The notes beneath the pieces were generated by a model. The model saw only the letters and a list, made by a program, of their open reading frames with translations, ran no database searches and was not told the origin of the DNA. Positions 12,201 to 27,200 of a DNA stretch of 64,000 nt are shown here, in pieces. A program made the position numbers and the translations under genes. Each line of letters begins with the position of its first letter. Positions within the stretch are counted from its first letter, which is position 1. Source of the stretch: Ignelater luminosus (lineage: Eukaryota > Arthropoda > Insecta > Coleoptera > Elateridae); assembly GCA_011009095.1 (NCBI GenBank), contig VTPC01090427.1:200633-264632 (forward strand), read 5' to 3'.

Positions 12201-15200
12201 TAATCTAAAAATGTGTCGCGATACATAAAGTATTCATGCACTTTTTAATATTTCGATGTACATGACTTTTCTAGCGCTAAAGGTGATGAATGAGTTTCAT
12301 TAAGGCATTTTATTATCGTATTAGGACGCCTCTCTCAAGGATTTTTACGAGTTAACGAGTTGAGAACAGTTGGGGTGGCTATTGTAATTTATCATTTATA
12401 AAATGTATCAGTTTTCATTTTTTGGCATATCATGATTATACACTCATGTCAGCGAGTAAGGCACGTCACGTGTGTGTAATGTAATTTAGTTTGGAGTAAA
12501 TAAGAAAAGTGATACTTCATCGCTTTTTCATTTTACGATAACGCCATTAAATATAAATTTTCATCCGTAAACTGATTACATTAAAAATAGAATTTTGGAG
12601 CCATACAAAAGGAATTTTATTTAAACTGACAAGCTTCAGTTTTAATGTTTAAAAAATTAATTTTGCTTTGCGAAAAAATTCGTTTTAAATTCAATTTCTC
12701 ATTTTATCCACTCATTACAGAGTTTTTGTCGCTTAATTTGATTTTCTTATATTTTTATACGTATTATGCCATTAAAACAAGATAATAAAATTAAGGAGCG
12801 CTTTGAGCGCAAAATAATTGCAACACAAATGTTTTTTATGGCGAGAAACATATAAAGAATATACAGAACACGAGCAAAGTACCTTTGAATTAATCCTTTT
12901 CCAGAAAAAACGACGAGGATATTTTTTATGTTGTTTTGTTTCTAATTGCATACTTGCAATTGTTACAGGAGAAAATATAGATTAGCTTAAACTGTCAGGA
13001 TAATTCATATTCTTTGCAGGCAAGAAACTTGCCCAGAATCGTAGCTTCTGGCTTTAGATTTTTTTCAGTAAATATTTACAGACGGTGTAAGTACTAAAAC
13101 TTCCAAACTTTTTCTGCACCAATAGATTGCAAGTGCCAGTTTTTATGTCTTTCTCTTTTTTTGGAAACAACATGCAATATTTAGATAAAATTACTTTCGA
13201 GGTTTTTATTACAATACAGCCAGTTTTACTAACCTTTGTCATGCATATCATTCTTTCTAGACGCGGAAACGATGGACAAACAGGCATTAAACAAATATGC
13301 TATAACATTGGAGAAATAACACAATTCTGTTGTTTTACATTGTTTAGCGTCTTGAAATATTGCGATGAAATTTTCTGAATAATGATTCTGCTTTCTACAA
13401 AAACTACATTAGAATTGGAAAAAACATCTCTTCGCGTAAAATTGCACTTTCCAAAATATTATTCCAATTAAACATATACCAGGTGTATGCATAAGTTTTT
13501 TCCGGTTTAACTAAGAGATGGCGCCAGCGAAAAGTACGCAGCCCATTAATTTGACACAGACGCCATTTTGTTCGTCTGACATTAAACAACAAACACACAC
13601 AAGTTGAGTCCGCCAAAAACTAGCGTCTTTGTTTTATCGTTCAGTGATCATGTCGAGTTTCGTGCCTGAAAAAGAACATTTGCGGCACGCATTGCTTTTT
13701 TTATTTCATCAAAAGAAAAAGGCTACTGAAAGTCATCGTTTGCTGGTAGAAACATATGGTGAACACGCTCCATCGATTAGAACATGTGAAACATGGTTTC
13801 GACAATTTAAAAGTGGTGATTTTAATGTGAAAGACAGTGAGCGCTCTGGTAGACCACAAAAATGCGAAGACGAGAAATTGCAGAAGTTATTGGATGATGA
13901 CCCAACTCAAACTCAACGGCAATTAGCAGAAGCATTACATGTATCACAAGAAACAATCAGCAGACGTTTACGAGCAATGGGAAAGATCAATAAACTCGGT
14001 AAATGGGTCCCAAATAATTTGAATGAAAGTCAAATCGAAAATCGCAAAGTCTCTTGTGAAATGCTGCTTCAACGCTACGAAAGGAAATCATTTTTGCATC
14101 GAATTGTGACGGGTGACGAAAAATGGATTTATTTTGAAAACCCGAAGCGGAAAAAATCGTGGCTTTCACCTGGCGAAGCCGGTCCATCAACACCAAGGCC
14201 AAATCGCTTCGGCAAGAAGACCATGCTCTGTGTCTGGTGGGACCGGAGCGGTATTGTGTATTATGAACTTTTGAAGCCCGGCGAAACCGTTAATACACAA
14301 CGCTATCGCCAACAAATAATTAATTTAAACCACGCATTAATCGAAAGACGACCGGAATGGTCCAGAAGACACGGCAAAGTGATTTTGTTACACGACAATG
14401 CTCCGCCTCACACAGCAAAACCAGTGAAAGACACCTTGAAATCGCTCGGATGGGACATCCTTCCACATCCGCCATACTCCCCAGACCTCGCGCCATCTGA
14501 TTATCACCTCTTCGCATCAATGGGGCACGCGCTCGCAGAGCAGCACTTCAGCAATTTCGAGGAAGTTGGAAAATGGCTTGACGAATGGTTTTCCGCAAAA
14601 GACAAGCAGTTTTTCTGGCATGGTATTCATAAATTACCTGAAAGATGGGTGAAATGTGTCGAAGCCGATGGCCAATATTTTGAATAAAAAAAAATTAATT
14701 CCCCTTCAAAATTATGTGTTATTTTTACCAAAAAACCGGAAAAAACTTATGCATACACCTATTATACTACACCCAGGAAAGCACAACAATTGACTTCTCG
14801 ATTATATGCTAAGGCACAATTGTAAATTAAGATGAATGAAGTTTTTCAATGTGAATTTTCTTTTGGCAAACGTTTGAGCAAGCAAGTTCAGCCCAATTCG
14901 TAAACTTTTACTAATCGAGTTAGATTTGGAGGACAAGTGAGCCAAAATCTTAAAACTAAAATTTGGAAGAACTTGTAAGCGTAAAACCTACAACTTTGGC
15001 AGTCGTTATCGCCAAAATCGAAACAGACATGAAGATAGGATTTCCATCGACGACCATGGAAAAAACCAAAATCAAAATGTTGTAAAATTTGTTTTTATTG
15101 AAAACTTCTGAAAGATATGAGAATTCTTGGACGAACCACAGAAGTATCCTACTAATCTCTTTCTACAAGTCGTACTCAATATAATCTTCTCTTGTTTGTT

Positions 15201-18200
15201 TTCTTCCGTATTGTACATACTTCTCAAAGAAGTTGCAAACAATTTCTTTCATTTTTTAAAATTTTTCTTTCATTTATAACTGTAGCTTTCAACGCATCTT
15301 AAGCCAAAGTTCCATGTTGTGTATTAGCTATGGTTGTACGTTTTATGAGTTTGGGTTTAGGCTTGAAGCGGTTTGAGAAAACCAGGGTCTCATGGTCTGT
15401 TGTTCATTAAAAGTTGAATCTGCAGTGTCCTGACAACCAGACAAATAGGGCGAAGTGATCTCGTTTACGCCGCAGCCAATGGTTTGTTGTAACGGTGCTC
15501 TCTGCGCAGACAAGCCATCTTACCGGGAATGGGCACAAATCGACAAAAGCCACTTGAAGATAAATCGATAAACTGTGCCTAACTTGCGATTGTTTGTCGT
15601 TGCTCGTAATGTCTCGACAAGACATCATATGCAATAGATATCGATCTTATTTGCGTTTGGCCTTCATTAATATTTATCTGAACTTTTAATGCTTTTTTGT
15701 CTTATCCCATAAACTCTTTTTTGATTGCTTTTCCGTTCTAGATATGTTAATATTAAACTTACGACCTTTCAAGTGTTACAGCCGTAACTTAAGTTCTGGC
15801 CCCAGAGAAAGCTTACAATTACAAAAACTATACATAACAGCTGTGAGCAATTCCCACAACGGTTCTGGAAACGCTTTGAGTTTTCATCTCTGCACTTTAT
15901 TGCGACTTCCTGGATGGTGGTGCATTAAAAATTCTGTGTGAATTTATAGTACTGCTTCAAATATCTAAAATTGATTTTCGTGTACTCAACAGTTTTATAC
16001 TTAAAAGTTGAAGGCCGATATGTTCATTGTCAAGCATCAATTTCCACTCATCCTTAGCGGAAAATTGTAGCTACCTTGTTTTTACATAGTCTGTTTCTAG
16101 GTCATTTTCTTTCAATGCCACTTTTATCTTTACTTGTACTGATTTGATTTCTTTTTTAAATTCTTGGTCTTGCTTAAAAATGCCTTGAAATTCTACTTAC
16201 AACCTTTTGATTTAATTGGCTTCTAGTAGAACGTCTTTTGCTGCATTTTGCTATACTAGGGTCAGTTGCACAAAAAATAATTAAATGGTGAAGTCAATTA
16301 CATGATTAGCCGAACTGATTGGCTAATTTTAAATTTACATTTGAATTTTGCTATGTCTAATTGAGCATTTGATTAATTGTGTTTTGTGCAAACGGATCTA
16401 GTTCTTTGAGATGCTTGTTGAATCTAGATAAGGCCCTTCTCAACTACTTGTGCATTTTTCATTGATTATATCGAGACCTAGCCGTGCATGTGATATCAAT
16501 CATGTTTTATTTAAATCTGCGAAAATGTCTACTACTTCGACGGTTATGAAGGGATAAGTTCGAAACTGCTAAATTAATAGATCTTTGTATTGGCAAAAAC
16601 CATCAACCAACAAATGGCGTTGAAGTTTGCAAATAAAGCGGAAAAAGAGGTGAACTTTGAGATTATTTCTGATGATTTGCTTCACTGTTGTAACAGTGTA
16701 TCCATCCTCTTATTGATTCTTTTAAATTCAGATAGAAGTCTTTACAATTGTATTTGTTGCTGAATTTGAGTTGCTTTTCCAAATATTTTTATTTTTATCT
16801 AATTGTAAGAGTGAAAGCTCTATCATTTTTCTTAGGAACCAAAACTACAATCAAGCGAAAGACATCATTCTTTCCAAACTAATGGAAATATCTCAACTGT
16901 AAAGCAAGAGTTCGAAGTTTAGCCTCTGACTTACTGTACTGTTTCAAGTCATTCATAAAGAGGGGGTTAGAAGTTTCAGGTATGTTTTAGAAGATAATTC
17001 TTGTACACTGAAGTGGTGCATTTAGACTGTAGTAGTTTAGATAGCAATTTGGTTCAAATGGATCTCTTGATCTGTTTTGATTTTTTATATGAAGAAGGTT
17101 AAACTGCTCAAACAACTGATTTTTTGGTAAACTCTGGGTGCTAAGCCTCTGGCTTATTAGCGTTTTTCAAAGACCACCTGATGCTAGCCTTGATTCCAGT
17201 TACTTCTAAGTATTTTAAAATCAAATCATGGAGCAATAAATCTAACATACCGATTAGTCTTTCTTCTCTTACGTATTGACATTGTTAATATAATATAATA
17301 CTTTGACCTACTATATCTCAAAATAGAATCGTTTGTATCCACTCAAAAAATTTGTAGGCTAAAGCGAGCGATTGGATATCAGAGACCAAAGAAAGATTTG
17401 TACAGCGACTGCATACCTCTTTAATAAGCCATTTGTAAGAGATTTCCCTTTATACAGAACAAGGTAGTTACATATAAAAATAAATCCAGATCAGAAAAAG
17501 GCATTGAAAAGGCTATACTAAGGATATCCTCAAAAACCTCTATAGTGTTCTTCAAGTTCAACTTTTAACAATCTTGGTTTGTACTAGTGAAAACTGCTTA
17601 TGTAGACAAGCAAGTTTCTTTGATACCTCTTAGATAGTCAGTTATCTCAAGGCTGATGTGGAGTATCAAGCAGAATTCAGGAATCTAATTTTTCCAAACT
17701 GATATAGGTACCAATACATACTAAAGTTCAGAAGAATATGATGCTCTAGATAAGACCGGACTGTCTAATCCAGTCTTTAGATCAGAACCGACTATATTCA
17801 GTTTTGAAGGTTTGGATCTTGCAAAAGGGTATGGGACTATCTAAGACTTGGTTCATGTCAAAGCTTCGCCTTCCATAGGAAGGGATAATCTTTGTTGAGA
17901 GACTCAAAACCATTAAGGTTAAAATACTTTAGAACGGTTTTTTAGATTAGGAGGAGAAAGATTAGACACAGGAAAGTATCTGCTTTGTCACATTTCTTTC
18001 TGCATATTATTCATTCCAGTCTTCAATTTAGCTGATGAAAAAGAAATAACAAAGAGACTTACTGTTCTGAATCTTCCCGTGGTTTCTTTCTTTATTAAGA
18101 TTTCCTGTGATTCTTACGTGACTGGTTGTGAAAGACGTAAATGGATGACTTAAATAAATTAACCTTTTTGTGTTGTAAAAAGTAAGCTCTAGCTGAAATT

Positions 18201-21200
18201 TCTCAGAATTGTTAGTTAATCAGAAAGAAACGCACTGGGCATCAAACCATGACAAATCTACCTGGAAACCTGGAAGATTCCTTTGATCCCTGTGTTTTTG
18301 AAAGTTGAACCTACTATCGTATATTGTTTCATGGCTATATGCAGGAAACATCTCAGTCATCTGCAAAGACTTGCGTGTATTTTGCGGGGAAGTACTTTTG
18401 AACCTACCACTTCTTTACTTGATTGAAACAATATCCGTTGTATAGAGCAGTGATTAGAACTTTTTGGAAACTGGTGTTTTTCCCAATGAGGTATTAGCAG
18501 CAGTATTTCCGAAAACGTTCGCCTGGTGATGGGTCCGGGTTTTTAATATTCCTTTGAGACCTCTTCAACGGTTTTCAAACTGAAATTGTTATAATTCTGC
18601 TATATTTCAATGAGAACCTGTGTAAAAGGAACTTAGAACTTGCATATTATATATTTGTGCTTACAAGTTGTCCTAAAAACTCTAGTCTTCTAAAGTAGTT
18701 GTGATTGTGCTAAAGTACGAGGGTGGTCTGAAAAGTTTCCGACCTCAGCGTTAAGAAGGCAGCACTCGTAAATAAAAGCTACTGAATTTCGTTGTTCATC
18801 TGTTGACAGTTACTCACCAAAGTTTCAGCCATTTTGGACGCGCAGTTTTTATGTAACAGTCGATTGAGTGAGTTGATGTGAGTTTTTTTGTGAAAATGGA
18901 CAAAATCGAGTATCGAGCTGTCATTAAATATTTGTTTTTGAAAGGCAATACGCCTTCGCAAATAAAAGATGAGTTGGATTCTGTGTATGGGGACTCTGCA
19001 CCATCATTTACCACAGTGAAATTTTGGGCTGCTGAATTTAAACGTGGCCGTAACTGCTTGGGAGACGATGAACTTTCGGGACGTCCAAAAACTGCAACTA
19101 CCGACGAAAACATCGCCAAAGTTCACCAAATGGTGCTAGACGACCGCCGAATTAAAGTGAGAGAGATAGCAGAGGTTATGAACATGTCAAAAGAACGTGT
19201 TTGTCACATATTAAATCAACATTTAGGCATGAGAAAGCTGTCCGCGCGTAGGGTGCCGCGTTTGCTCACGTCAGACCAAAACCGTGTTCGAATGAATATT
19301 TCCAACGCTCTTTTGGCGCAGATAAAACTTGGATACACCATTATACGCCCGAAACAAAAATACAGTCCAAACAGTGGACTGCAAAGGGGGAACCGGCTCC
19401 AAAAAAAGCAAAAACTGTCTTTTCGGCTGGGAAAGTGATGGCGACTGTTTTTTGGGATAGTCATGGAGTTATTTTAATCGATTATCTTCAAAAAGGAAAA
19501 ACCATTACAGCAGCATACTATGCATCATTACTTGACAAGCTGAAGGCAGAACTTGCGAAAAAACGGCCACATTTGCAGAAAAAGGAAATCCTGTTTCACC
19601 AAGACAACGCATCGTCTCACAACTCAGCGGTTGCCATGGCGAAAATCCACGAATTACGGTTTGAACTGCTTGACCATCCGCCTTACTCACCAGATCTAGC
19701 CCCAAGCGACTTCTTTTTGTTCCCTCATCTAAAAATTGCGCTCGGAGGACAAAGATTTTCGTCAAATGACGAGGCAATCACCTTCGTGAACAATTATTTT
19801 GCAGAGAAAAATGCCGAGTACTATTTGGATGGGTTACAGAGATGGGAGCATCGCTGGGAGAAGTGTGTAGAGTTACAAGGAGACTATGTTGAAAAATAAA
19901 AAAAAATTTTCAGAAAAAATGTCTTGTATCTTTGTTAGGTCGGAAACTTTTCAGACCACCCTCGTAATGTAACGACGAAAGATTTGAATCTTGCAGAGTG
20001 CTTGAGGAATGCTTATAGAGTTTGACTTTATTTAAAAGATTGCGGATCATTGCTTTGGTTTAATTGCTGATGGGCTTCAATAGGCGAATTTATTTGTTGA
20101 GATCGGAAGAAGTTCATTATAAGAACTTTTTAGCTTGGATTGAATGCAGCACACGAATACGCTGCTTTTGTTGCTGAGCTTCTCTTGGACTTCGTGTCTT
20201 CAACTATCATGGTCATGTCGCTGCCTACTAGGATTTAGTCGAACCCGGAAGTACTTCAACCCCCGTCAGGGATTTCTAACGTACAATTCCCGTAGTAATA
20301 AAGGAATCCTTTTCTTTACTATATTTCTCTGGTAGGTTGGCATCTTTTCGGTAGAGTCGGACGTTTAACCATCAGCGGCCGAGATTCCTTAAGTCATGCT
20401 TTTATTCATGTAGTTAGGAATTCGTTAGAGGTTTGTTCCCCTTATATACAATATCGAGCCCTTTGTTTGCTGCATTTCTAATGCCAAAACCTTCAGAAGT
20501 ATTTACGTTTTGAAATCTTTTTGGAGAAAACAATATTTTCACTTTATACATGAAAACTTATTCCATTGTTTTCGTTTGCAGTTATCCTCTAACAAGAACA
20601 AATTTTTCATTTCGACTTTGCGAGTTCCAAATAATTCCTTTGTATCTGTTTGTTACGTCTTACAAAATAAGAAAAAGTGTAGATTACTTGCACCCGAAGG
20701 AAACTTCTCAAACTTTTCTTAAAACCCTGAACACCCTCAACTAAAATTAAAAATAATTTACACCTTGAGAATTTACAACAATGAATGTTTCGTAATTGCA
20801 AAATAGAATAAAAACAATGAAATAAATCTGAAACAATACTTGAAAAGAGTAATAATTGTACAAGTTAAACTCAGCAATTTATAACACAAAGTAAACAGCT
20901 CTCAGATACCAAGACACTTTAAGTAGGCAATATTTTATGGTATTTTTACGATATTAAAACACAACCAAACCATTACAGTAATTTGAAAATTGCAAACCAG
21001 AAAATTTAATTAGGATTTAAGAATTAATAGCTCATCACTGTGCGATTTCTTTTCGGCTCGAAGTAGCTGTGAGCATTTTATGGCGCCGAAGATGAAAAAA
21101 ATTCAAGCATCCGAAACCGAAAATGAAAGACACGAAGACGTTGAGCAGTAAAAATGCTACAAAACCTTAATGTAATAGAACATCGAAAATACAACCCAGT

Positions 21201-24200
21201 TTTTTCCTCTGTACTACAAAAATGGATCGTTTGATTGGTAGATAACACTAGAATAAAAAATTGATATCGGAAGGTACAAATTTGACGTTTTGGCATCCAG
21301 GGAAAAATAAGCCGCTACATATAAATAAAAAATTGAGTTGACTTTTAATTAAGAACAAAATAAATTTATAATAAAAAAATGTAATTAAATATTGCGAAAA
21401 GAGATAGATCTTCTCTGATAACAAGATGGTAGGTTATAACAAGCTCCCTACATTAAAAGGGAAAATCAAAAAGTCGATTAGGGGCGCTGGCGCGTAAGCA
21501 AACAAAATTGCCGTTAATTTGAGCTGGATGAGCGAAAAAAACTTCACATATTTTTTTCTATCTGCTCCTCTTTACAAAAAAGGTTTTAGCTTCGTCATTA
21601 ATTAGACCACAAAAAGGATTTTTCCGTATTCGCATTAATTTAGTCATTTGGTGAAATCGGTGCTTCAAATTTATATTAGCTTTTTAAAATTGTAATTGCG
21701 TGTTAGTGAGCTATTTTGATGCGGAAATTTTAAGTGGAGCACACATTTAAATATATAGTTAGTTAGTAATGTATGTTTTAATAAATATCCAAAACAATTT
21801 ATTATCCGTTCACATTTATACATAGAAATGAAATAGAAACAAAGGGAGCTGTAAAATTAATGAAATATTAAGTCGTTAGGTTATAAATTACATACAAAGA
21901 AATTAAAAATTTGTCTTGGGGACCGTGAAAATGCTAACCTACATTCTATTTCGGTATCTAATTTACATTGTACAGTCTATAAATAGTATTTTTATTGCCT
22001 AAATAGCTCCGTAATGGTATCAAATTTATATTTGCTAAAAACAAGATTAATGCCCGTTGAGAAATTTCAGACGGCCTTATTCAATACTTGATACCACGCC
22101 TCCCAATTTTTTGAAGTTAATTCTGCTTAACTCGAACCTGCTGCGATTTAAGTGAAAAATATGATTCACGTTGGGCGTTATTAGATAGTGGCAGTCAAAG
22201 CAGTTTCATCACGAAGTAAGCCACTTTCTGAATCTAAAATTTCTTTACATGCCATATATATTATTAAGCTGAAAATCCAAAACAGAATCTAAAATCTCCA
22301 TACACACTTGATTATATAAGATATCTGTTAACACTACTAATTGCGAATATTATTTATTGTGCCATATATTTATGTAATAAGATAAGTGCAATCAAATGTG
22401 ATGTGATTTTATTTAATACACCCTGTATATCACCTATTTAATCAAATTTAGATTGTCGATTTAACAAATTTGTTACAAAATTTAAAAAACTTCTAATTCC
22501 TTGCAGACTAAATTACGCTAAAAGCTTCATTTTTCAAAAATACCAAATTGGCGAGAAACAAGTCAATTCAGTGTGAAAGTTGTAAACATTGAAATGAATC
22601 GATTTAGTTCCAATTCAATTGTCTTAGTTAAACTAGACTTTATTGAACGCTGACAGTTCTTTAGCAGTAATAAAATAAGTTTCTCTCTTGTTAAACGACT
22701 TTCAGATGTAACGATATTTTATCTACATTAAAACAAACTAACTCGTGAGTCGTGATTGTGACCAAACTGAACTAACTTTTGTAATTTGCCAGAAAAAATT
22801 CGATCAATCACAGTCCCACTCACCTGATTTTCCAAAGTATCGTAATTCTCATAAAATTAGGGTTTTCTAAATTACCTACGGCTAATATAAATTTTTTACG
22901 AGAATAAAAAAGGTTGTAATTTTATACTACTGAAATTTCTTAGAAATTCTTTAGCGAAATTTATCAAATATAACACAGAATATTAATTGAAAATAAGAAA
23001 AAAAAAGTTTTAAAGTGACACCTAATATTTATATTCCCTACACCTTTTTTCTTCCAGTGTTAGGCATTATTTTGACATGTTCCATTCCATTATAAATAAT
23101 AAGATTTTTATTGGATTGACAAAACCTCTTTGTAACTTCTATGCCATTAACGTTAAAGTCTGTATTTGTCTGAATCTGCAGTTCTATGTAATTGTGAATT
23201 CATACTCCAATCAAACAAAATGTGCAACTGTCATCTTAAACATCGTCGATTAATCTAAAAATCGAAATGCTCATTAGGTTTTGTGCCATTTCTGACCGTC
23301 TCCATCCTGTTGCGCAATGAGAAATTTGGGAACTCATATAAAGCATTAAGATAAAATATTTAATAATAATAGGATTTAAAGAAAAATATACATTGGTGAT
23401 CAAAGAGTTCAAAAAAAATTTAAAACAAAAATCTTGATGAAATGAACCTGAGACTAGAAATTTCTAACTAGGCATTAAACCTACTATTCAAGGGACTTCC
23501 AAAAAAATTCTTTTGTTTTACTGGAAAATCATCTATTAAACATAGGAATTCATGGGACCACTGTCGCAAGATCTACATACAGCTAAGACTGATAATTAAC
23601 ATCGGGAGATCTTATTTGATATTCGACATACTTATTTGTTATCCCGCTTATATCAATAAAGAATTCATCTATTGTGCCAATGCGCAACAAAAAGTAAAAT
23701 TATTTTTTGACACAATCTCACTTTGGGATCTGTAATCTTTGCGTTCTGACAAAACTTGTACAACTTGTAACTGGCAGTTGACAGTACATTCTTAAAATGA
23801 CTACTTTTGTTCTCAATGTATCTTTCAGTGACAACAACGTACATGACATAGCGTTGAATTGGCGACGGTGGTGATAATGCATTCTGATAATATCAAAAAG
23901 TAACACTGATAACTAAGATTTTAATTTTAATTACAGTAAGAATTAAAGGTCTAGAGCCATGTCCGGATAACATCATTTAATTAACTGGTTTGCAGAAAAT
24001 TTTTGCATTGTGGAAAATCAGAATTCCAAAATTCTAAATCGACGAATAAGCCTGATAAATGAAAAACTTGACTGTCCGAATAAATAGCTGACTGGCCTAA
24101 TAAACAATCAAATAACTAGGCAGGAAACGGGGCCGACGTAACCAGTAGGGCGAGCGGGCAGCCGTCCAAAGGCAGCCAAATTTTTGGGCAGCCAAATTTT

Positions 24201-27200
24201 TGGGGCAGCCAAAATTCAAAACCAGCAAAAAAGTTTAATAATAAAATAATATTACATTGATTAAAAATATAAATAAAAATTATAAAAAACTCTACACTAT
24301 ACAGTGTAGGTAGGTATAACTGGTAAAACTGTGGAATTATAGAAGCACAGTAAACTAACATCCTGTAGTAAATACTTTCTTTTATCCTAACATAAATGCA
24401 GTGACGTATCTAGGGTGTGGCAGGCAGGGCACGTGCCCTGGGCGCCATTTGGTGCCACTTGCTGTGTAGCATCCGTCTTTAACTTGGGTGTAAAAATTCG
24501 TAAAGCTAAGTACTTCGGTCTCATGTTCGATTCGACTCCTGATCAGGTACATGGTGAGCAAGTTTCAGAAACAATAAGGTATGCGGAAGTCGATTTTGAA
24601 AAAAGAAACAGTTCGTATCCTTCCTTGGTTTTATTCAGACGAACCTGAAAGATGCTAAGAACTTAGTTGAGACCATCTTGAACCAGTTAGAAAAGGATAA
24701 AATAGACTTGCAGAATTGTCAGTCACAGTGCTATGATAACGCTGCTGTGATGGGTGAACAAAAAAGTGGTGTTCAGGAAAGAATAAATGAGAAGAACCAT
24801 CTGGCAGTGTTTGTGAACTCTGATAACCACTCACTCAACTTGGTTGGTGTACACGCAGCCGAACTTGGTAACATTTTTTGGAACGATTCAAGCTGTCTAC
24901 GTATTTTTTTCTTCATCAACTCAACGCAAGTGAAGCTAGACAGTTGTACAACCGTATGTTAAGTCACTATCTTCTGACTAAGTTTTTGGGATAAAGTACT
25001 CATTCCTATTGAACGGGTTCAAAAGACACTGCAAGATCTGAGCATGGACTTCCACGATGTTGCCTCAAATTTGAAAGCTCTCAGAGATCATTTTCACGAT
25101 GAAAGAGAAACTTTGGTAACTGAAGCTCTAAAAGTTGGATTTAGACTCTGTCAAGATTGGAATGTTCAAACCGAAAAATAACCAAGACGAAAGAAAAGAT
25201 TTGCATCAATAAAGACAAGGAAGGTACAGATTTAATAAGCTCCTTCTGGATGATTTATTTGAACTTTTCTTGACCTCGACACACGGAGTGCGTAACTCGG
25301 AGGACATGCAGTTAGAAAGATCTGATAAGTGTGTCCAAAATTCGAGGTTCATCATTGGGATCTCGCAAAGGTAAGAGATACGAAGTCGCTTAAATGAAAT
25401 AAAAGTTGCCAAGTCGAAGAGCCAGTTTACTGGTGTTTTTGTTTTCTTTTAAGAATGCATAGTCTACTAGACAGCAATTCCAATTACAGCCTAGCAGATT
25501 AAATGGTAAGATCTAGATCTATTAGAATCTGGGGTACCGAATAAATAATAGAATAACCAGAGACATTTTAAAAGTAAACTTTACTTAGAATCTAGGTTAG
25601 CGGAAACCTAAAAATCTTGGACCGCGAGAATTTCTCCATGGGTGAATTAGATGCTATACAGTCTCCCGTTTCTTTCGCAGCTATTCTCAGGTTTTCACTG
25701 AAATGCTGTGGAAATATTAGCCATGAGTAGATCTTTGACAAGCAAAATTTCTTATAAGCTAATAAGCTAATGTCTGTTTGTTCTTGTGTCTTCTTATAGC
25801 ATTGGTGTCTCGATGTTTATAACTTTTCAACTTTTCTTAACTTAAACTGAACTTAAATTAACCTTGACCATTTAAATTGCGAGGAAGGTAGAACCCTTAA
25901 CAATACGATTCATGTTCATGATTGCTCTGATCGTTCTGCAAACAAATTAATTGATAGGAAACAATTGCAGTTTGATCGAAAATCAATTAAACATAAAGCA
26001 ATTCGTCCAAAGATCAATTAATCTAAAAGTAATTCGTCGAAAAGCAATTGGTCGAAAACATATCGAAACACATCAAAAAAATTCCACTACAAATAACCAT
26101 ATTGTGAATTTCGTTTTGAATTTAGAGAAGTGATGACTGATAACTGATGTAAGTCTAGAGGAAGAAGCTGGAAGTTTCGCAATATATTGATACAAATGAA
26201 AGGTTAGTAACCACTTGTTAAGACTTATGATAAGAGAAAGTCGTCAGTAGAATATCTGTATGGCGTGGCCTAAAACTGAGATGTTGACATGTGAAACCTT
26301 TTACAATTGTGTAAAGTGGTAATAGTCTATTTAATAAAAAATTTGATGATTTGCTAGCTCAATCAAATGATAACTGATCTTAGATCAAATGCTTTCGAAC
26401 AATTGTTTTCGGTCAATTGACAGCTGGCGGTGGATGACAGGTGCAATGATGTATTCAGTACTGATCTTGTTTTTGATATCAGTGATTGATATTATAGCAA
26501 AACTTAAATCTTGACCACTGCAATTATTGATATTTCCATATATTTGAATTACCCGTGGAATTTGCTTTTCATCGGTATGGGTTTACCACACCTACGATAC
26601 ATCTTTTATCATTTGTTAAAAAAATATCTAATGTTGTTTCCTTACATTAGTAGGCTGTGGTGCTCCGACTATTTAAGCTGCAACACTTATTTCTTGTAGA
26701 TACGGCGCAATGATAACTGGCTAGTCCAGTATACCAAGAGAATTTCATTCAATGTTTCCATAAGGCAAAAATGCTTAAAGTTAACTAACTTCAAAATTGA
26801 ATGTCTTAGTTATTTTTAAGAAACATCCTATATATTCCTATACAGTTATCATTGTTGAACCTGTCAAATACACCCAGATGTAATGCAGCAAAAAAAGACT
26901 TAGTGTGTTTTCATAGTTAGTTTTAGCTCCACTTAAGCAACCCCGTGCCTTCAAGCAGACGACACGGGTTCTTAGTTGAGTAGAGACCAACATCCTTCGG
27001 TTCCATACTAATGACTGGCATACAATATGATTCAGTATTTTAGTGCATTTCCCACATAATCTGCAGTCCAGATGGATGTCGAACACTATTGTGGTTTTCA
27101 AGTGAGTTCTGTTCATTTCATAGAGCTGCTCAGGCCTCTTCGTCGATGGTCCATCTACAAATACCTTCCCGTATCTCTTTTTAGGATAATCAGTTCACAT

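Noticed and set aside
13987-14520. Minus-strand frames inside the mariner
   Set aside because: Antisense shadows of the intact transposase gene.
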